A DNA stretch of 64,000 bases from Gymnodinialimonas phycosphaerae (lineage in GTDB: Bacteria > Pseudomonadota > Alphaproteobacteria > Rhodobacterales > Rhodobacteraceae), in contig NZ_JAIMBW010000001.1 of the NCBI RefSeq assembly GCF_019195455.1, positions 682,001 through 746,000 on the forward strand, given 5' to 3'. Below are positions 52,969 through 63,574 of the stretch, piece by piece. The notes under the pieces were generated by a model, which was given only the letters and a program-made list of their open reading frames with translations, searched no databases and was not told where the DNA came from. How positions within the stretch are numbered: position 1 is the first letter of the stretch; the number at the start of each line of letters is the position of its first letter. Position numbers and translations under genes: made by a program.

Positions 52969-54270
52969 ATGAACCTCAAGAAAACCGTTGGCCTCGGCCT
53001 TGCGTTCGGCCTGATGGCCGGAGCGGCCCAGGCACAGACCGAAATCGAGTTCTGGCACGCCATGGGCGGCCAGTTGGGCGAGACCGTCGATCAGATGGCC
53101 GCAAACTTCAACGCCAGCCAGGGTGACTACGTCATCACGCCGGTTTTCAAGGGCACCTACGAGGAAACGCTGACCTCCGCCATCGCCGCCTTCCGCGCGG
53201 GCGAGCAGCCCAACATCGTGCAGGTCTTCGACGCGGGCGCTGCCACCGTGATCGGTGCCCAGGGCGCGACCGTTCCTGTCGAGCAGCTTCTGTCTGACAA
53301 CGGCGTGGCGTTTGACCGTGAAGACTACATCTCGGGCGTGCGGAACTTCTATGCCGACGCCGATGGCCAGATGATCGGCATGCCGTTCAACTCCTCCACG
53401 CCGATCATGTATTACAACGCCGACGCCCTTGAGGCCGCTGGCGTGACCGCGCCCGCCACTTGGGAAGAGTTCGCCGAAACCACAGCGCCTGCGCTGCTGG
53501 AAGCAGGCTACATCCCGCTCGCGCAAAGCCACCTGCCGTGGATCTTCACCGAGAACTTCTTCTCTCGCCACAACCTGCAGTTCGCCTCCAACGACAACGG
53601 CTACACCGGCGTCGACACCGAGATCATGGTGAACCACCCCGCCATCCGCGCGCATTTCAACGCGCTGACCGAATGGCAGGAAGCGGGCTACTTCGAGTGG
53701 TACGGCACCGGCTGGGGCGACAACCAGGATCCGTTTGAGGCGGGCGAAGTCGCTATGTGGCTTGGGTCTTCCGGCTCGTTCGGCGGCATTGCCGACCGCG
53801 TGGACTTCAACTTCTCCGCCGCCATGCTACCCTACTGGGAAGCCGTGACGACAGAGCCCACGCAGACCTTCATCGGCGGCGCGGCGCTGTTCGCAATGTC
53901 CGGCTTCGACGCAGCCGAGAACGAGGCCACGGCCGCTTTCTTCGACTACCTCGCCTCCACCGACAACCAGGTCTTCTGGCACGTCGCAACGGGTTACGTT
54001 CCGATTACCACGGCCGCCTACGAGGCCGCAGCCGAGCAGGGCCACTACGAGGAATTCCCTGCTGCGGAAGTTGGTGTTCAGCAGTTGCAGCTGCCGGCGG
54101 GTGAGTTCACACGCGGCTACCGCATGGGCTTTTACGTCCAGATCCGCGACGTGATGAATCGGGAGTACGGCCGCATCCTGACCGGTGAGACATCCGTGGA
54201 AGACGCGTTCGAGACCATCGAAGCGGAAGCCAACGAGCTTCTGGCGCGCTTCGCTCAGACCCAGGGTTAA
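52969..54270 (+). CDS. ugpB: sn-Glycerol-3-phosphate ABC transporter binding protein
   Basis: The 433-residue protein starts with the signal peptide MNLKKTVGLGLAFGLMAGAAQA. The mature part begins QTEIEFWHAMGGQLGETVDQM; WHAMGG, FKGTYEETLTSAIAAFRAGE and NIVQVFDAGAAT match UgpB. It binds glycerol-3-phosphate (and possibly glycerophosphodiesters) in the periplasm. GGGAGAAAG lies before the ATG. It is the first gene of ugpBAEC. Confidence 0.92.
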   Translation: MNLKKTVGLGLAFGLMAGAAQAQTEIEFWHAMGGQLGETVDQMAANFNASQGDYVITPVFKGTYEETLTSAIAAFRAGEQPNIVQVFDAGAATVIGAQGATVPVEQLLSDNGVAFDREDYISGVRNFYADADGQMIGMPFNSSTPIMYYNADALEAAGVTAPATWEEFAETTAPALLEAGYIPLAQSHLPWIFTENFFSRHNLQFASNDNGYTGVDTEIMVNHPAIRAHFNALTEWQEAGYFEWYGTGWGDNQDPFEAGEVAMWLGSSGSFGGIADRVDFNFSAAMLPYWEAVTTEPTQTFIGGAALFAMSGFDAAENEATAAFFDYLASTDNQVFWHVATGYVPITTAAYEAAAEQGHYEEFPAAEVGVQQLQLPAGEFTRGYRMGFYVQIRDVMNREYGRILTGETSVEDAFETIEAEANELLARFAQTQG

Positions 54271-54292
54271 CGCCGTTAACCGTTAAGACTGC

Positions 54293-54319
54293 ACTGGCCG
54301 GGTCCCACGCCCGGCCAGT
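54293..54319 (+). terminator. Intercistronic hairpin after ugpB
   Basis: ACTGGCCGGG and CCCGGCCAGT form a perfect ten-base stem with a seven-base loop. No T-run follows, so it more likely stabilises the ugpB mRNA or attenuates the permease genes than ends transcription outright. Placement after the binding-protein gene parallels the hairpin at 10528-10553. Confidence 0.6.
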
Positions 54320-54365
54320 TGCCAACCAAAACACGACCAAACGAGCCTCAGGGGGATAGACGACA

Positions 54366-55247
54366 GTGAAACGCGCCGCATTCGGGCATATCAGCTTTCC
54401 GATCTTGCTGCTTTTGCCGCAGCTCGTGATCATCGCGATCTTCTTCTATTGGCCCGCCGGGTACGCCTTGCAATCCTCTTTCTATCTGGAAGACCCGTTT
54501 GGCTTCGGCTCCACCTTCGTGGGCATGGACAATTACACCCGCCTTGCCAGCTCATCGTCCTATATGGACGCCGCCTGGTTCACGCTGATTTTCACCTCGC
54601 TCGTGACGTTCTTCGCGCTTGCCATCGCTCTGTTGCTCGCCGTCAAGGCTGACAAGGTGATCCGAGGCGCGCGCACCTACCGCACGCTGTTGATGTGGGT
54701 CTATGCCATCGCGCCCCCCGTCGCGGGCCTGATCGGCGTCATGTTGTTTGACCAATCGCGCGGCAACATCACGCAACTTCTGGGCATGATGGGCATCGAG
54801 TACCGCTTGGGCGTGAACTACTGGGATACCGCGTCCGCGATGATCACCGTCTCGATCTGGAAACAGATCCCCGTGAACTTCATCTTCTTCCTGTCGGGCC
54901 TGCAAGCGATCCCGCAATCGGTGCGGGAGGCCGCGATGATCGACAATCGGTCCGGCACGCGCCGGTTCTGGGACATCACGTTCCCGCTGCTCGCCCCCAC
55001 AGGCTTCTTCCTGCTGATCATCAACATCACGTATTCGCTGTTTGATACCTTCGGCATCGTGGACACCATCGTGAAGGGCCAGCCCGGCAACAACCCGATG
55101 ACCCTGGTCTACCGCGTGTTCGTGGACGGCTTCCGCGGGCAGGATCTGGGCGGTTCATCGGCGCAATCCGTGGTCCTCATGGTGCTCGTCCTGATCCTCA
55201 CAATCGTGCAGTTCCGCTTTCTGGAACGCCGAATACACTACACATAG
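54366..55247 (+). CDS. ugpA: Glycerol-3-phosphate ABC transporter permease
   Basis: This is a 293-residue permease with six helices and the EAA coupling loop near 205 (VREAAMIDNRSGTRRFWDITFPLLAP), typical of UgpA. Start is GTG at 54366. It forms the membrane channel with UgpE. The gene ends 12 bases before ugpE. Confidence 0.9.
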   Translation: MKRAAFGHISFPILLLLPQLVIIAIFFYWPAGYALQSSFYLEDPFGFGSTFVGMDNYTRLASSSSYMDAAWFTLIFTSLVTFFALAIALLLAVKADKVIRGARTYRTLLMWVYAIAPPVAGLIGVMLFDQSRGNITQLLGMMGIEYRLGVNYWDTASAMITVSIWKQIPVNFIFFLSGLQAIPQSVREAAMIDNRSGTRRFWDITFPLLAPTGFFLLIINITYSLFDTFGIVDTIVKGQPGNNPMTLVYRVFVDGFRGQDLGGSSAQSVVLMVLVLILTIVQFRFLERRIHYT

Positions 55248-55259
55248 GGGGCTTGAGAT

Positions 55260-56165
55260 ATGGCTGAAATCTCTGAAACCCAAGTCGCCGCGACGGCGCC
55301 AACACGCCCTGTCAAGCGCATCCGTTGGGATACGATCGGCGACCATGCGGTCCTGATTGCGGGCGCACTTTTGATGCTGGTGCCGGTCTACATGGTCTTC
55401 GCGACCTCAAGCTGGGACGCCATCACGATCCACCGTGAGGGCATGCAGTTCGGCTTCGGCGAAGACATGGGCGTGAACTACAACGCCGCCCTGTTCGAAT
55501 ACGGCGGCTTCACCGACAGCGTGAATGGCGTCACCATGCTGGCCAACTCGATGATCCTGGGTCTGGGCTTTGCCATCGGCAAGATCATCGTCGGCATGAT
55601 GGCCGCCTATGCCATCGTCTACTTCCGCCTCCGGTTTGCCACGCTGGCCTTCTGGATGATCTTCACCACGCTTCTGTTGCCGCTGGAGGTGCGCATTTTG
55701 CCATCCTACGAGGTCATCACCGCGATGAACCTTGGCAACACCTACACCGGCCTGATCGTGCCGCTGATCGCCAGCGCCACGGCGACCTTCTTCTTTCGAC
55801 AATATTTCCGATCCGTCCCGGAAGAACTGATCGAGGCCGCGCGCATCGACGGGGCAGGGCCGGTCAAGTTCTTCATCGACATCCTCGTGCCGCTGTCGAA
55901 AACCATGATCGCGGCGATGTTCATCATCATGTTCGTCTTTGGCTGGAACCAGTACCTCTGGCCGACGCTGATCACCACGGACGAAAGCCTGTTCACCCTG
56001 GTGCGCGGCATCCGGCAGATCATCCAATCCTATGCAGACGGGTCCGAGACGCCGGACTACGGTCAGGCGGCGGCGCTGGCGATCATCGCCATGACGCCCC
56101 CGGTGCTGATCGTGGTCTTCTTCCAGAACTGGTTCGTCAAGGGCCTCACGGAATCCGATAAATAA
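55260..56165 (+). CDS. ugpE: Glycerol-3-phosphate ABC transporter permease
   Basis: This is a 301-residue permease. After a short cytoplasmic N-terminus there are six helices and the coupling loop [20 protein letters not shown] near 196-215. The [12 protein letters not shown] segment late in the protein is typical of UgpE. It pairs with UgpA in the membrane. Confidence 0.9.
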   Translation: MAEISETQVAATAPTRPVKRIRWDTIGDHAVLIAGALLMLVPVYMVFATSSWDAITIHREGMQFGFGEDMGVNYNAALFEYGGFTDSVNGVTMLANSMILGLGFAIGKIIVGMMAAYAIVYFRLRFATLAFWMIFTTLLLPLEVRILPSYEVITAMNLGNTYTGLIVPLIASATATFFFRQYFRSVPEELIEAARIDGAGPVKFFIDILVPLSKTMIAAMFIIMFVFGWNQYLWPTLITTDESLFTLVRGIRQIIQSYADGSETPDYGQAAALAIIAMTPPVLIVVFFQNWFVKGLTESDK

Positions 56166-56182
56166 AGAGAGAACCATATCAA

Positions 56183-57232
56183 ATGGCACAAGTTACCCTG
56201 AACCAGGTTCGCAAGATCTACCCCAACGGCGCCGAGGCGCTGGAGCCCTCGACCTTCACCATCCCCGATGGCGAATTGACGGTCCTTGTCGGCCCCTCGG
56301 GCTGCGGCAAGTCCACCCTTTTGCGCATGGTCGCGGGGCTGGAAGAGATCACCGAAGGTGAGCTGTCCATCGGCGACCGTATCGTCAACGACATCGATCC
56401 CGCCAACCGCAACATCGCGATGGTGTTCCAGAACTACGCCCTTTATCCGCACATGTCCGTGGCCCAGAACATGGGCTACGGGTTGAAGAACCGGGGCATG
56501 GACAAGGCGCAGATCGCGGCGAAGGTCCGTGAAGCCTCCGAGATGCTGCACCTCGACGAATTCCTCGACCGCAGGCCCTCGCAACTCTCGGGCGGGCAGC
56601 GTCAGCGCGTCGCCATGGGCCGCGCCATCGTGCGCGACCCGGACCTGTTCCTGTTTGACGAGCCGCTGTCCAACCTCGACGCCAAGCTGCGCAACCAGAT
56701 GCGGATCGAGATCCGGGCGCTTCAGCGTAGGCTTGGCACCACGGCGATGTATGTGACCCACGATCAGGTCGAAGCGATGACCATGGCCGACCGGATCATC
56801 GTGCTGAACGCAGGGACAATTGAGCAGATCGGCACCCCGAACGAGATTTATGAACACCCCGCCTCCACCTTCGTGGCCTCCTTCATGGGCGCCCCGCCAA
56901 TGAACCTTTTGCGTGGCGATGCCAAAGGCGGCGCGGTCACGCTGAAAGGCGGCCAAGACGTCCCCCACGCCCGCGCCGATGGCCATGACGGCCCGATCCA
57001 GGTCGGTATCCGCCCGGAAGATACCTGGCCCGATCCGGCCGGAGACCTCGCCTTCGATGTGGATATCATCGAAGAGTTGGGCGCGCAGCGTCTGCTTCAC
57101 GGTCACGTGTCGGGGCAGGCGTTCTCGGTCGCGGTGCCCAAAGACAAGGAGGCCGGCACCGGCAATATGCAGCTGTCGGTCAAACCCGGCGCGGTGCATC
57201 TGTTCGATGCCGACAGGGGTCGCCGCCTCTAG
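56183..57232 (+). CDS. ugpC: Glycerol-3-phosphate ABC transporter ATP-binding protein
   Basis: This is a 349-residue CUT1-type ATPase: Walker [10 protein letters not shown] near 37-45, signature [15 protein letters not shown] near 134-148, Walker [13 protein letters not shown] and the switch His in [17 protein letters not shown]-terminal TOBE-like regulatory domain begins near 240. It energises UgpAE. Its TAG overlaps the stop of the convergent LysR gene (shared CTAG at 57229-57232). Confidence 0.9.
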   Translation: MAQVTLNQVRKIYPNGAEALEPSTFTIPDGELTVLVGPSGCGKSTLLRMVAGLEEITEGELSIGDRIVNDIDPANRNIAMVFQNYALYPHMSVAQNMGYGLKNRGMDKAQIAAKVREASEMLHLDEFLDRRPSQLSGGQRQRVAMGRAIVRDPDLFLFDEPLSNLDAKLRNQMRIEIRALQRRLGTTAMYVTHDQVEAMTMADRIIVLNAGTIEQIGTPNEIYEHPASTFVASFMGAPPMNLLRGDAKGGAVTLKGGQDVPHARADGHDGPIQVGIRPEDTWPDPAGDLAFDVDIIEELGAQRLLHGHVSGQAFSVAVPKDKEAGTGNMQLSVKPGAVHLFDADRGRRL

Positions 57233-58110
57233 GCCGTCAACACTGCCGTTACCGCCGCCGCGTCGGCTGCGCTGAACGCAGGCCCAAGGCTCAGGATCAG
57301 GGCGCGCCCGGTCCGCGCGTCCTGTGGCAAGGGGCGTACAAGGCTGCCGTCGGCCAGGGCGTCTTGCACCAGGAAGCCATGGCCCATCGCAACGCCTGCG
57401 CCGGATCTCGCCTCGGCCAGGGTCAGCGAATATAGGGAATAGCGGGGCCCGTCTTCCGCATTGGGCAGGCGGACGCCGCAGGCCGTCGCCCAATCCCGCC
57501 AATCCCGCATCCAACTGGCGTCGTGCAGCAGCGTCTGCCCGGCAAGATCTTCGGGCGCGGTGATCTGATGCGCAATCTCAGGGGCGCATACCGGGAAGAT
57601 CACGTCGTGTGCCGCCACGACCCCAAGCTTTGCCGACCCGCCTTCTGCGGGCCCCAGAAACAATGAGATATCGTAGAGGTCACGCAACATGTTGGGCGCC
57701 GTTTCCAGCGCATGGACCGAGACCTGCCGGGCCCCGAGTGCGGTGCGGATGGCCTTGAGTCGCGGGGTCAACCAAAGCTGCGCAATGGCGGGCAGGGTGG
57801 CGATGGTCACGGGGCCTGCGGGGGCGCTTCGGCGCAGCTCGGCCACCGCAAGTCCCAGCGCGTCGAAGGCGTCGCGGAACGCACTTTGCACGCGCGCGCC
57901 TTCTTCAGACAATCGCACACCGCTGCTTTGCCGTACGAACAGCGGCACCCCGGCCCACTCTTCCAACGCGCGGATATGCTGCGACACGGCGGCGGGCGTG
58001 ACGCTCAACTCTTGCGCGGCGGCCCGAAACCCGCCGCAACGCGCGGCGGCCTCGAATGCGCGAAGCGCATTGAGGGGGGGCATTTGGGGACGATGGGGGG
58101 CAACGGGCAT
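57229..58110 (-). CDS. LysR-family transcriptional regulator (GcvA-like)
   Basis: The 293-residue protein has an N-terminal winged helix ([18 protein letters not shown] and [20 protein letters not shown], residues 9-60) and a LysR effector domain. [21 protein letters not shown] starts are typical of the GcvA subgroup, which controls glycine/serine and one-carbon genes. It diverges from an SHMT-fold enzyme, in keeping with that. The ATG at 58110 is used; upstream codons to 58359 look non-coding. Confidence 0.88.
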   Translation of the reverse strand: MPVAPHRPQMPPLNALRAFEAAARCGGFRAAAQELSVTPAAVSQHIRALEEWAGVPLFVRQSSGVRLSEEGARVQSAFRDAFDALGLAVAELRRSAPAGPVTIATLPAIAQLWLTPRLKAIRTALGARQVSVHALETAPNMLRDLYDISLFLGPAEGGSAKLGVVAAHDVIFPVCAPEIAHQITAPEDLAGQTLLHDASWMRDWRDWATACGVRLPNAEDGPRYSLYSLTLAEARSGAGVAMGHGFLVQDALADGSLVRPLPQDARTGRALILSLGPAFSAADAAAVTAVLTA

Positions 58111-58208
58111 AGGCTTAGGTTTTCTGACTGAGATTTTCAGGTTATCTCGTTTGCGCGCCCGTCGTCCAGTCGCCATGATGGTGCCAGTTCGACAGAAAGG
58201 CCTTGCCC

Positions 58209-59546
58209 ATGACCCTCGCTCTTCGCCCTTGGGTGCCCGCTGCATCCGAGACCCTCGTCCAGCGTTTTGCCGGACAAACGGCCGCCGCCCCCAGCGCCGA
58301 GATCGCCGCGCGCCTGGATGCCTTGGGCGTCGAAAACCGTCGTATCCATGAACAGGCATGTTTCAACCTCAACCCGGCCACCAACGTGATGAACCCGGCC
58401 GCCGAGGCGCTTTTGGCCAATGGCATGGGCACGCGCCCCTCGCTCGGCTACCCCGGCGACAAATACGAGATGGGCCTGGAGGCCGTTGAAGAAGCCGAGG
58501 TGATCGCAGCCGAGCTTGCCGCCGAGGTCTTCAATGCCAAGTTCGCCGAGATCCGAGTGGCCTCCGGCGCCATGGCCAACCTCTACGCCTTCATGGCGAC
58601 GTGCACACCCGGTGACACGATCATCGTGCCGCCTGCCGCCATCGGCGGTCACGTCACCCATCACACGGCGGGCTGCGCCGGGCTCTTCGGGTTGCGAATC
58701 ATCGAGGCACCGATCGATGCGAATTGTTATACCATTGATATACCCAGTCTCGCCGATCTGGCCGCGCGCGAGCGGCCCGCGTTGATCACCTTGGGCGGGT
58801 CGTTGAACCTGGTGCCGCATCCAGTGGCGGCGGTGCGGGCGATTGCCGATGACGTGGGCGCGAAGGTTTTGATGGATGCCGCGCACCAATGCGGGCTTTT
58901 CGCGGGAGGCGCGTGGCCTGATCCGCTGGCCCCCGAAGATGGAAGGGCGGGTGCGCATCTGATGACAATGAGCACCTACAAAAGCCTTGGCGGGCCTGCC
59001 GGGGGATTGATCGTCACCAACGACGCGGACATTGCCAAGCGGCTGGATTCCATTGCTTTTCCCGGCATGACGGCAAATTTCGATGCCTCCAAATCCGCCG
59101 CGCTTGCGCGTACGCTGCTGGATTGGCGGGACCACGGCGCGGCCTATGCCGCCGAGATGGTGCGGACCGCTCAGGGCCTTGCCAAGGCCTTGCAGGACAA
59201 CGGAATGCCGGTGTTCGAGACGCGCGACGGCCCCACCCGGTCCCATGCTTTTGCCGTGCCTGCCCATGACTTCGGGGGCGGGCAGGTGGCGTCCAAACAC
59301 CTCTATCGTGCGGGCATCATTGCCTGTGGTATTGGCATTCCGGCACCTGAAATCCGCAATGATATGAACGCGATACGCTTTGGCACGCCTGAGACGACGC
59401 GCTTTGGCGTGGGGCAGGGACGCGATGATCTCGCGACCCTCGCCAGCCTGATCGCGCGCGCCCTGCGCAGCAAAACGCCCGAGGATCTGGCGCCGGAGAC
59501 GGCAGTGTTCCGCGCAAAGTTCAGGGATTTGCATTACGTCAGTTGA
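58209..59546 (+). CDS. PLP-dependent enzyme of the serine hydroxymethyltransferase fold
   Basis: This is a 445-residue protein aligned in pattern with SHMT: NLNPATNVMNPAAEALL, RPSLGYPGDKYEMG near 75-90, the SGAMANLYAFM helix, and the PLP lysine Lys258 in MSTYKSLGGPAGG. Known SHMT sequences have the THKTLRGPRGG form here, so this is a divergent relative; it may act on serine, threonine or an alpha-methylated or hydroxy amino acid. Start at the ATG 58209 with AGAAAGG upstream. The divergent LysR/GcvA-like gene is its likely regulator. Confidence 0.8.
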   Translation: MTLALRPWVPAASETLVQRFAGQTAAAPSAEIAARLDALGVENRRIHEQACFNLNPATNVMNPAAEALLANGMGTRPSLGYPGDKYEMGLEAVEEAEVIAAELAAEVFNAKFAEIRVASGAMANLYAFMATCTPGDTIIVPPAAIGGHVTHHTAGCAGLFGLRIIEAPIDANCYTIDIPSLADLAARERPALITLGGSLNLVPHPVAAVRAIADDVGAKVLMDAAHQCGLFAGGAWPDPLAPEDGRAGAHLMTMSTYKSLGGPAGGLIVTNDADIAKRLDSIAFPGMTANFDASKSAALARTLLDWRDHGAAYAAEMVRTAQGLAKALQDNGMPVFETRDGPTRSHAFAVPAHDFGGGQVASKHLYRAGIIACGIGIPAPEIRNDMNAIRFGTPETTRFGVGQGRDDLATLASLIARALRSKTPEDLAPETAVFRAKFRDLHYVS

Positions 59547-59558
59547 GCGATCTTGTTT

Positions 59559-59606
59559 TTGCAAGTCACTCGCAAGTTTCTTGACTGAAATGCGAGTAAG
59601 TCGCAT
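59559..59606 (+). promoter_or_regulatory. Two operator-like palindromes in the Mn/Zn transporter promoter
   Basis: TTGCAAGT-C-ACTCGCAA (59559-59575, one mismatch) and ATGCGA-GTAAG-TCGCAT (59590-59606, perfect six-base arms) lie 31 bases apart centre to centre. TTGACT (59581-59586) could be the -35 box, with CATATA 17 bases on as a weak -10, so the second palindrome fills the spacer. The pattern fits repression by a Fur-superfamily metal regulator such as Mur or Zur; which one is unknown. Confidence 0.6.
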
Positions 59607-59646
59607 ATACACCTGTGACGGCATCCCCTTCAGGAGTCTCACAGAT

Positions 59647-60585
59647 ATGATCCGCACGCTTTCCGTTCTTGCTGCTACCGTAACGCTCGTGGTGCCCGCC
59701 CATGCGCAGGAGCCGCTCACCATCGTTGCCACCACCGGCATGATCGCCGACGCTGCGCGGCAGGTGGGTGGAGATCTCGTGGAAGTTCAGTCACTTATGG
59801 GGGCAGGGGTGGATCCGCACGCCTACCGTCAGACGCGCTCGGATATTGTCGCGACGGCGCGCGCTGACATGGTCCTTTGGCATGGCCTCTACCTGGAGGC
59901 GCAGATGGAGGAATTCCTGCTGGAACTGGCCGAAACCAACACCGTCATTCCCGTGGCCGAGGCGCTTCCGCGCGACGTTTTGCTGACGTCCGAGGGTTAC
60001 GAGGATCGCTTTGACCCCCACGTCTGGATGGACCCCACGCTTTGGGCGGATGTCGTGCAAGTCGTGGAGGGGGCGCTGAGCGACGCACTGCCCGAAGCCG
60101 CCGAAACCTTCGCCGCGAATGCAAGTGCCCACGGGGCCGAGATCGAAGCGCTGATCGCCTATAGCAACACGGCCCTCGCTTCTGTCCCGGAGGCCTCCAG
60201 GGTGTTGCTGACGGCGCACGATGCGTTCAGGTATTTCGGTGCGGCCTACGGCTATGAAGTCATTGGCATTCAAGGGATTTCCACGGAATCCGAGGCAGGC
60301 TTGCAACGGATCGGAGAGTTGGTGGATCTTCTGGTTAGCCGCGACGTCGGCGCGGTCTTCGTGGAATCCTCGGTTTCGGATCGTAACATCCGCGCCTTGA
60401 TCGAGGGGGCCGCCGCACGCGGCCATGAGGTTGTGATCGGCGGAGAGCTTTTCAGCGACGCCATGGGCGAAGAGGGCACCTATGAAGGCACCTGGATCGG
60501 TATGATTGACCACAATGTCACCACCATCGCCCGTGCACTGGGTGGCGATGCGCCCGAAGGCGGCATGCAAGGATTACTGGAATGA
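59647..60585 (+). CDS. Mn/Zn ABC transporter periplasmic binding protein (TroA/ZnuA cluster A-I)
   Basis: The ATG at 59647 gives a 312-residue protein with signal peptide [20 protein letters not shown]. The metal ligands appear to be His58 (GVDPHAYR), His125 (FDPHVWMDP), His191 (LLTAHDAF) and Asp288 (GMIDHN), a three-His-one-Asp set as in TroA. The His-rich loop of ZnuA is absent. It should bind Mn(II) or Zn(II). It overlaps the ATPase gene by four bases; the three following genes complete the importer. Confidence 0.88.
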   Translation: MIRTLSVLAATVTLVVPAHAQEPLTIVATTGMIADAARQVGGDLVEVQSLMGAGVDPHAYRQTRSDIVATARADMVLWHGLYLEAQMEEFLLELAETNTVIPVAEALPRDVLLTSEGYEDRFDPHVWMDPTLWADVVQVVEGALSDALPEAAETFAANASAHGAEIEALIAYSNTALASVPEASRVLLTAHDAFRYFGAAYGYEVIGIQGISTESEAGLQRIGELVDLLVSRDVGAVFVESSVSDRNIRALIEGAAARGHEVVIGGELFSDAMGEEGTYEGTWIGMIDHNVTTIARALGGDAPEGGMQGLLE

Positions 60586-61394
60586 CAGATCTGAAAGTGC
60601 TGCAATCGCCCGCGACCCTTGACCCCGCCAGCCCGCTTGCGGTGCGGGGTTTGACGGTGTCCTACGGCGAAAAACCGGCGCTGTTCTCGCTGGATGCGAC
60701 GTTCCCTGCGGGCGCCATGTCGGCCATCGTGGGGCCAAACGGGGCGGGCAAATCCACGTTTCTCAAGGCGTCGTTGGGCCTGATCCCCAGAGTTTCCGGC
60801 GAGGTCACTGTCTTCGGCCGCGAGGTCACGCGTGCCCGCGACCGTATCGCCTACGTGCCGCAGCGCGCGTCGGTGGACTGGGATTTTCCGACAACCGCCA
60901 TCGATGTGGTGCTGATGGGCCTATACGGGCAGCTTGGCCTATGGCGTCGGATCAGCGGCGCCCACAAGGCCCGCGCGCGGGCCTGTCTGGACCGCGTCGG
61001 CATGGCGGATTTCGCGGATCGTCAGATCGGCCAGCTTTCCGGCGGGCAGCAGCAGCGCGTCTTCCTCGCCCGTGCCTTGGCGCAGGACGCTGATCTTTTC
61101 CTGCTGGACGAGCCCTTCGCGGGTGTCGATGCGGCCACGGAAGCGGCGATCATCGACGTGTTGAAATCCCTGCGCGCCGAGGGGCGCAGCGTGATTGCCG
61201 TGCACCATGACCTGTCGACGGTGACCGCCTATTTCGACCATGTCCTGCTGGTGAACCTGCGCCGCATCGCCGAGGGGCCAGTGGCCACGGCCTTCACCGC
61301 CGACACGTTGTCGGAGACCTACGGCGGGCGCCTTGGGGCGGTCCAGATCGACAGTCTCGCGCTGACAGCGGCCCCAAAAAAGTCGGGGGTCTGA
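60582..61394 (+). CDS. Mn/Zn ABC transporter ATP-binding protein
   Basis: This is a 270-residue ATPase with Walker [10 protein letters not shown] near 50-58, signature [15 protein letters not shown] near 152-166 and Walker [13 protein letters not shown]. The switch His is in [10 protein letters not shown]. It is of the TroB/MntB type, pairing with two different permeases encoded next. It overlaps both neighbours. Confidence 0.9.
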   Translation: MTDLKVLQSPATLDPASPLAVRGLTVSYGEKPALFSLDATFPAGAMSAIVGPNGAGKSTFLKASLGLIPRVSGEVTVFGREVTRARDRIAYVPQRASVDWDFPTTAIDVVLMGLYGQLGLWRRISGAHKARARACLDRVGMADFADRQIGQLSGGQQQRVFLARALAQDADLFLLDEPFAGVDAATEAAIIDVLKSLRAEGRSVIAVHHDLSTVTAYFDHVLLVNLRRIAEGPVATAFTADTLSETYGGRLGAVQIDSLALTAAPKKSGV

Positions 61395-62593
61395 TGTCCG
61401 GTTTCCTGCAAGCCCTGTTCCTGCAAGCGGGCTATAACGCGGCGCTTGTCGCCGTGGGGGCGGCGCTTCTGGGCTTTGCGGCCGGGGCAGGGGGCAGCTT
61501 CCTGTTCCTGCGCAAACGGGCCCTTGTCTCCGACGCCGTGGCGCACGCGACGCTTCCGGGCGTGGGTCTTGCCTTCATCGTGATGGTCGCCTTGGGCGGG
61601 GATGGGCGCAGCCTGCCGGGCTTGTTGATCGGGTCTGCCCTTTCCGCGTGGCTGGGACTTCTTGCCGTCGGCTGGTTGGTTCAGCGCACCCGCCTGTCCG
61701 AGGACGCGGCGATTGGCGCGGTCCTGTCGGTTTTCTTTGGCTTGGGCATCGTGTTGCTGACGGTCATCCAATCCATGAGCCAGGGACGACAGGCAGGGCT
61801 TGAGGGCTTTCTTCTGGGGTCCACCGCCGGGATGTTGTTCCAAGACGCGATACTGATCGCGGGCGGCGGCGCGGTGGTGGTGGCGCTGATCTGGCTACTG
61901 CGGCGGCCGATGACGATGGTCGCCTTTGATCCGGGGTTCGCCGCCGCGCGCGGTGTGGATGTGCGCCGCGTGGATCTTGCCATGATGGGCCTTGTCCTGG
62001 CCGTCACGGTGATCGGCTTGAAGTTGGTGGGCCTTATTCTGATCGTGGCCTTGTTGATCATCCCGCCCGTCACGGCGCGCTTCTGGTCCGAGCGCGCAGA
62101 GACGGTGGTCTGGACGGCGGGTGTTATCGGGGCGGTGTCGGGCTACGTCGGCGCGGCGCTTTCGGCGTCGGCGCCCGCGCTGCCCACGGGGCCGATCATC
62201 GTGCTGATCTCGGCGGCGCTGTTTGCGCTGTCACTGCTGTTCGCGCCGGCCCGGGGCGTGCTGGCCTCGGTTCTGTCGCGCCGCGCCTTCCAGACGCGCG
62301 TGCACCGCAGGCAGGGCCTTTTGGCGCTGAGCCGGGCCGAGCCGATCCATGATCCGCTCACCGTGAAAATTCTTCACCGGGAGGGGCTTATGCGGGCTGA
62401 CGGGGTCGCCACGGACGCAGGCCACGCGGCGGGTGCGAAAATCTCGCGCGACGAGCGACGCTGGTCGATTGCCCGAAAACAACACTACGATACCGCGCTG
62501 ACGGGCCGCTATGATGGCCTCACGCCAATCGAAGACGTCTTCACTGCCGATGAAATCGCCCATTTCGATGCGGCCCTGCCGAGGCGTGTGTGA
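61394..62593 (+). CDS. Mn/Zn ABC transporter permease with C-terminal cytoplasmic extension (TroC-like)
   Basis: This is a 399-residue protein. About the first 285 residues are the ABC-3 permease domain with eight or nine helices and LVSDAVAHATLPGVG early on. The remaining 110 residues (from RRAFQTRVHRRQGL) are soluble and contain SRDERRWSIARKQHYDTAL, a winged-helix-like region seen in TroC-type permeases but not in ZnuB. Family knowledge gives no firm role for this extension; metal-sensing feedback is a guess. It ends one base before the second permease start. Confidence 0.88.
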   Translation: MSGFLQALFLQAGYNAALVAVGAALLGFAAGAGGSFLFLRKRALVSDAVAHATLPGVGLAFIVMVALGGDGRSLPGLLIGSALSAWLGLLAVGWLVQRTRLSEDAAIGAVLSVFFGLGIVLLTVIQSMSQGRQAGLEGFLLGSTAGMLFQDAILIAGGGAVVVALIWLLRRPMTMVAFDPGFAAARGVDVRRVDLAMMGLVLAVTVIGLKLVGLILIVALLIIPPVTARFWSERAETVVWTAGVIGAVSGYVGAALSASAPALPTGPIIVLISAALFALSLLFAPARGVLASVLSRRAFQTRVHRRQGLLALSRAEPIHDPLTVKILHREGLMRADGVATDAGHAAGAKISRDERRWSIARKQHYDTALTGRYDGLTPIEDVFTADEIAHFDAALPRRV

Positions 62594-62594
62594 C

Positions 62595-63521
62595 ATGGGA
62601 TCAGAGTTCGTCCAGTTTTCCCTAACCCCCATCCTCATCGGCATTTTCGCGGCCATGGCCTGCGCGCTGCCGGGCAATTTCCTGATCCTGCGCCGCCAAG
62701 CGTTGATCGGGGACGCGATCAGCCACGTGGTGCTGCCGGGCATCGTGGTGGCGTTCCTGATCACCGGAACCGTGCGGACGTGGCCGATGCTGTTGGGGGC
62801 GGCAGGTGCGGCGCTTGTCGCGGTGATCCTGATCGAGGCGGTGCGCCGATTGGGCAAGATCGAACCGGGGGCGGCGATGGGCGTCATCTTCACCTCACTC
62901 TTCGCGGGTGGCGTGTTGTTGCTGGAGCAATCGGACACGTCCTCGGTGCATCTGGACGTGGAACACGCGTTGATGGGCAATCTGGAGCAATTGATCTGGC
63001 TTCGCGCCGACGGCTGGGGGTCGCTGCTGGATCTTGTCGCGCTCTCGTATCTGCCGCCCGAACTGACGCGTATGGTGATCGTTTTCGCGATCATCGCGGC
63101 GTTGACGGCCGTCTTCTGGCGGCCGCTCAAGCTGTCGAGCTTTGATGAGGGTTTTGCGCGGGCCCTGGGCCTGCCGGTCACGTTGATCGGGCTGGGGCTT
63201 GTGGCCTCCGCCGCCGCCGCCGCCGTAGCGGCGTTTGATGCGGTGGGCTCGATCATCGTGATCGCCATGTTCATCTGTCCCCCCGCCGCGGCCCGATTGA
63301 TGACCAATCGCCTGGGTGTGCAGGTCGCGTGGAGCCTTGCGTTCGCCACCCTTTCGGCGATCTTCGGCTACGTGCTGGCAGGGTATGGACCGCTCTGGAT
63401 CGGGGCGGAAAGCTCGGTCTCGGCGGCGGGGATGGTGGCGGTGGTCTCGGGTCTGATCCTGGCTGCCGCTTGCCTCTTTGGTCCCGCCCGGGACCGTATC
63501 GGCGTGGCTGTGGGCGGCTGA
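62595..63521 (+). CDS. Mn/Zn ABC transporter permease (TroD-like)
   Basis: This is a 308-residue ABC-3 permease starting [21 protein letters not shown]. Early conserved segments are [21 protein letters not shown]; the segment [25 protein letters not shown] lies near 215-240. It has about nine helices. With the TroC-like permease it forms a heterodimeric channel. 53 bases separate it from the tryptophan dioxygenase gene. Confidence 0.9.
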   Translation: MGSEFVQFSLTPILIGIFAAMACALPGNFLILRRQALIGDAISHVVLPGIVVAFLITGTVRTWPMLLGAAGAALVAVILIEAVRRLGKIEPGAAMGVIFTSLFAGGVLLLEQSDTSSVHLDVEHALMGNLEQLIWLRADGWGSLLDLVALSYLPPELTRMVIVFAIIAALTAVFWRPLKLSSFDEGFARALGLPVTLIGLGLVASAAAAAVAAFDAVGSIIVIAMFICPPAAARLMTNRLGVQVAWSLAFATLSAIFGYVLAGYGPLWIGAESSVSAAGMVAVVSGLILAAACLFGPARDRIGVAVGG

Positions 63522-63574
63522 ACTGGACGGCTTGCTGCGCGACGGATAGGAACGGGGGGCAATCGGAGGAGCCC

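Noticed and set aside
56063..57514. 483-codon minus-strand open frame
   Set aside because: It runs antisense across ugpE, ugpC and the LysR gene; no recognisable domain and very high His/Gly/Arg content.
58137..59741. 534-codon minus-strand open frame
   Set aside because: Antisense to the SHMT-fold gene, which has clear PLP motifs.
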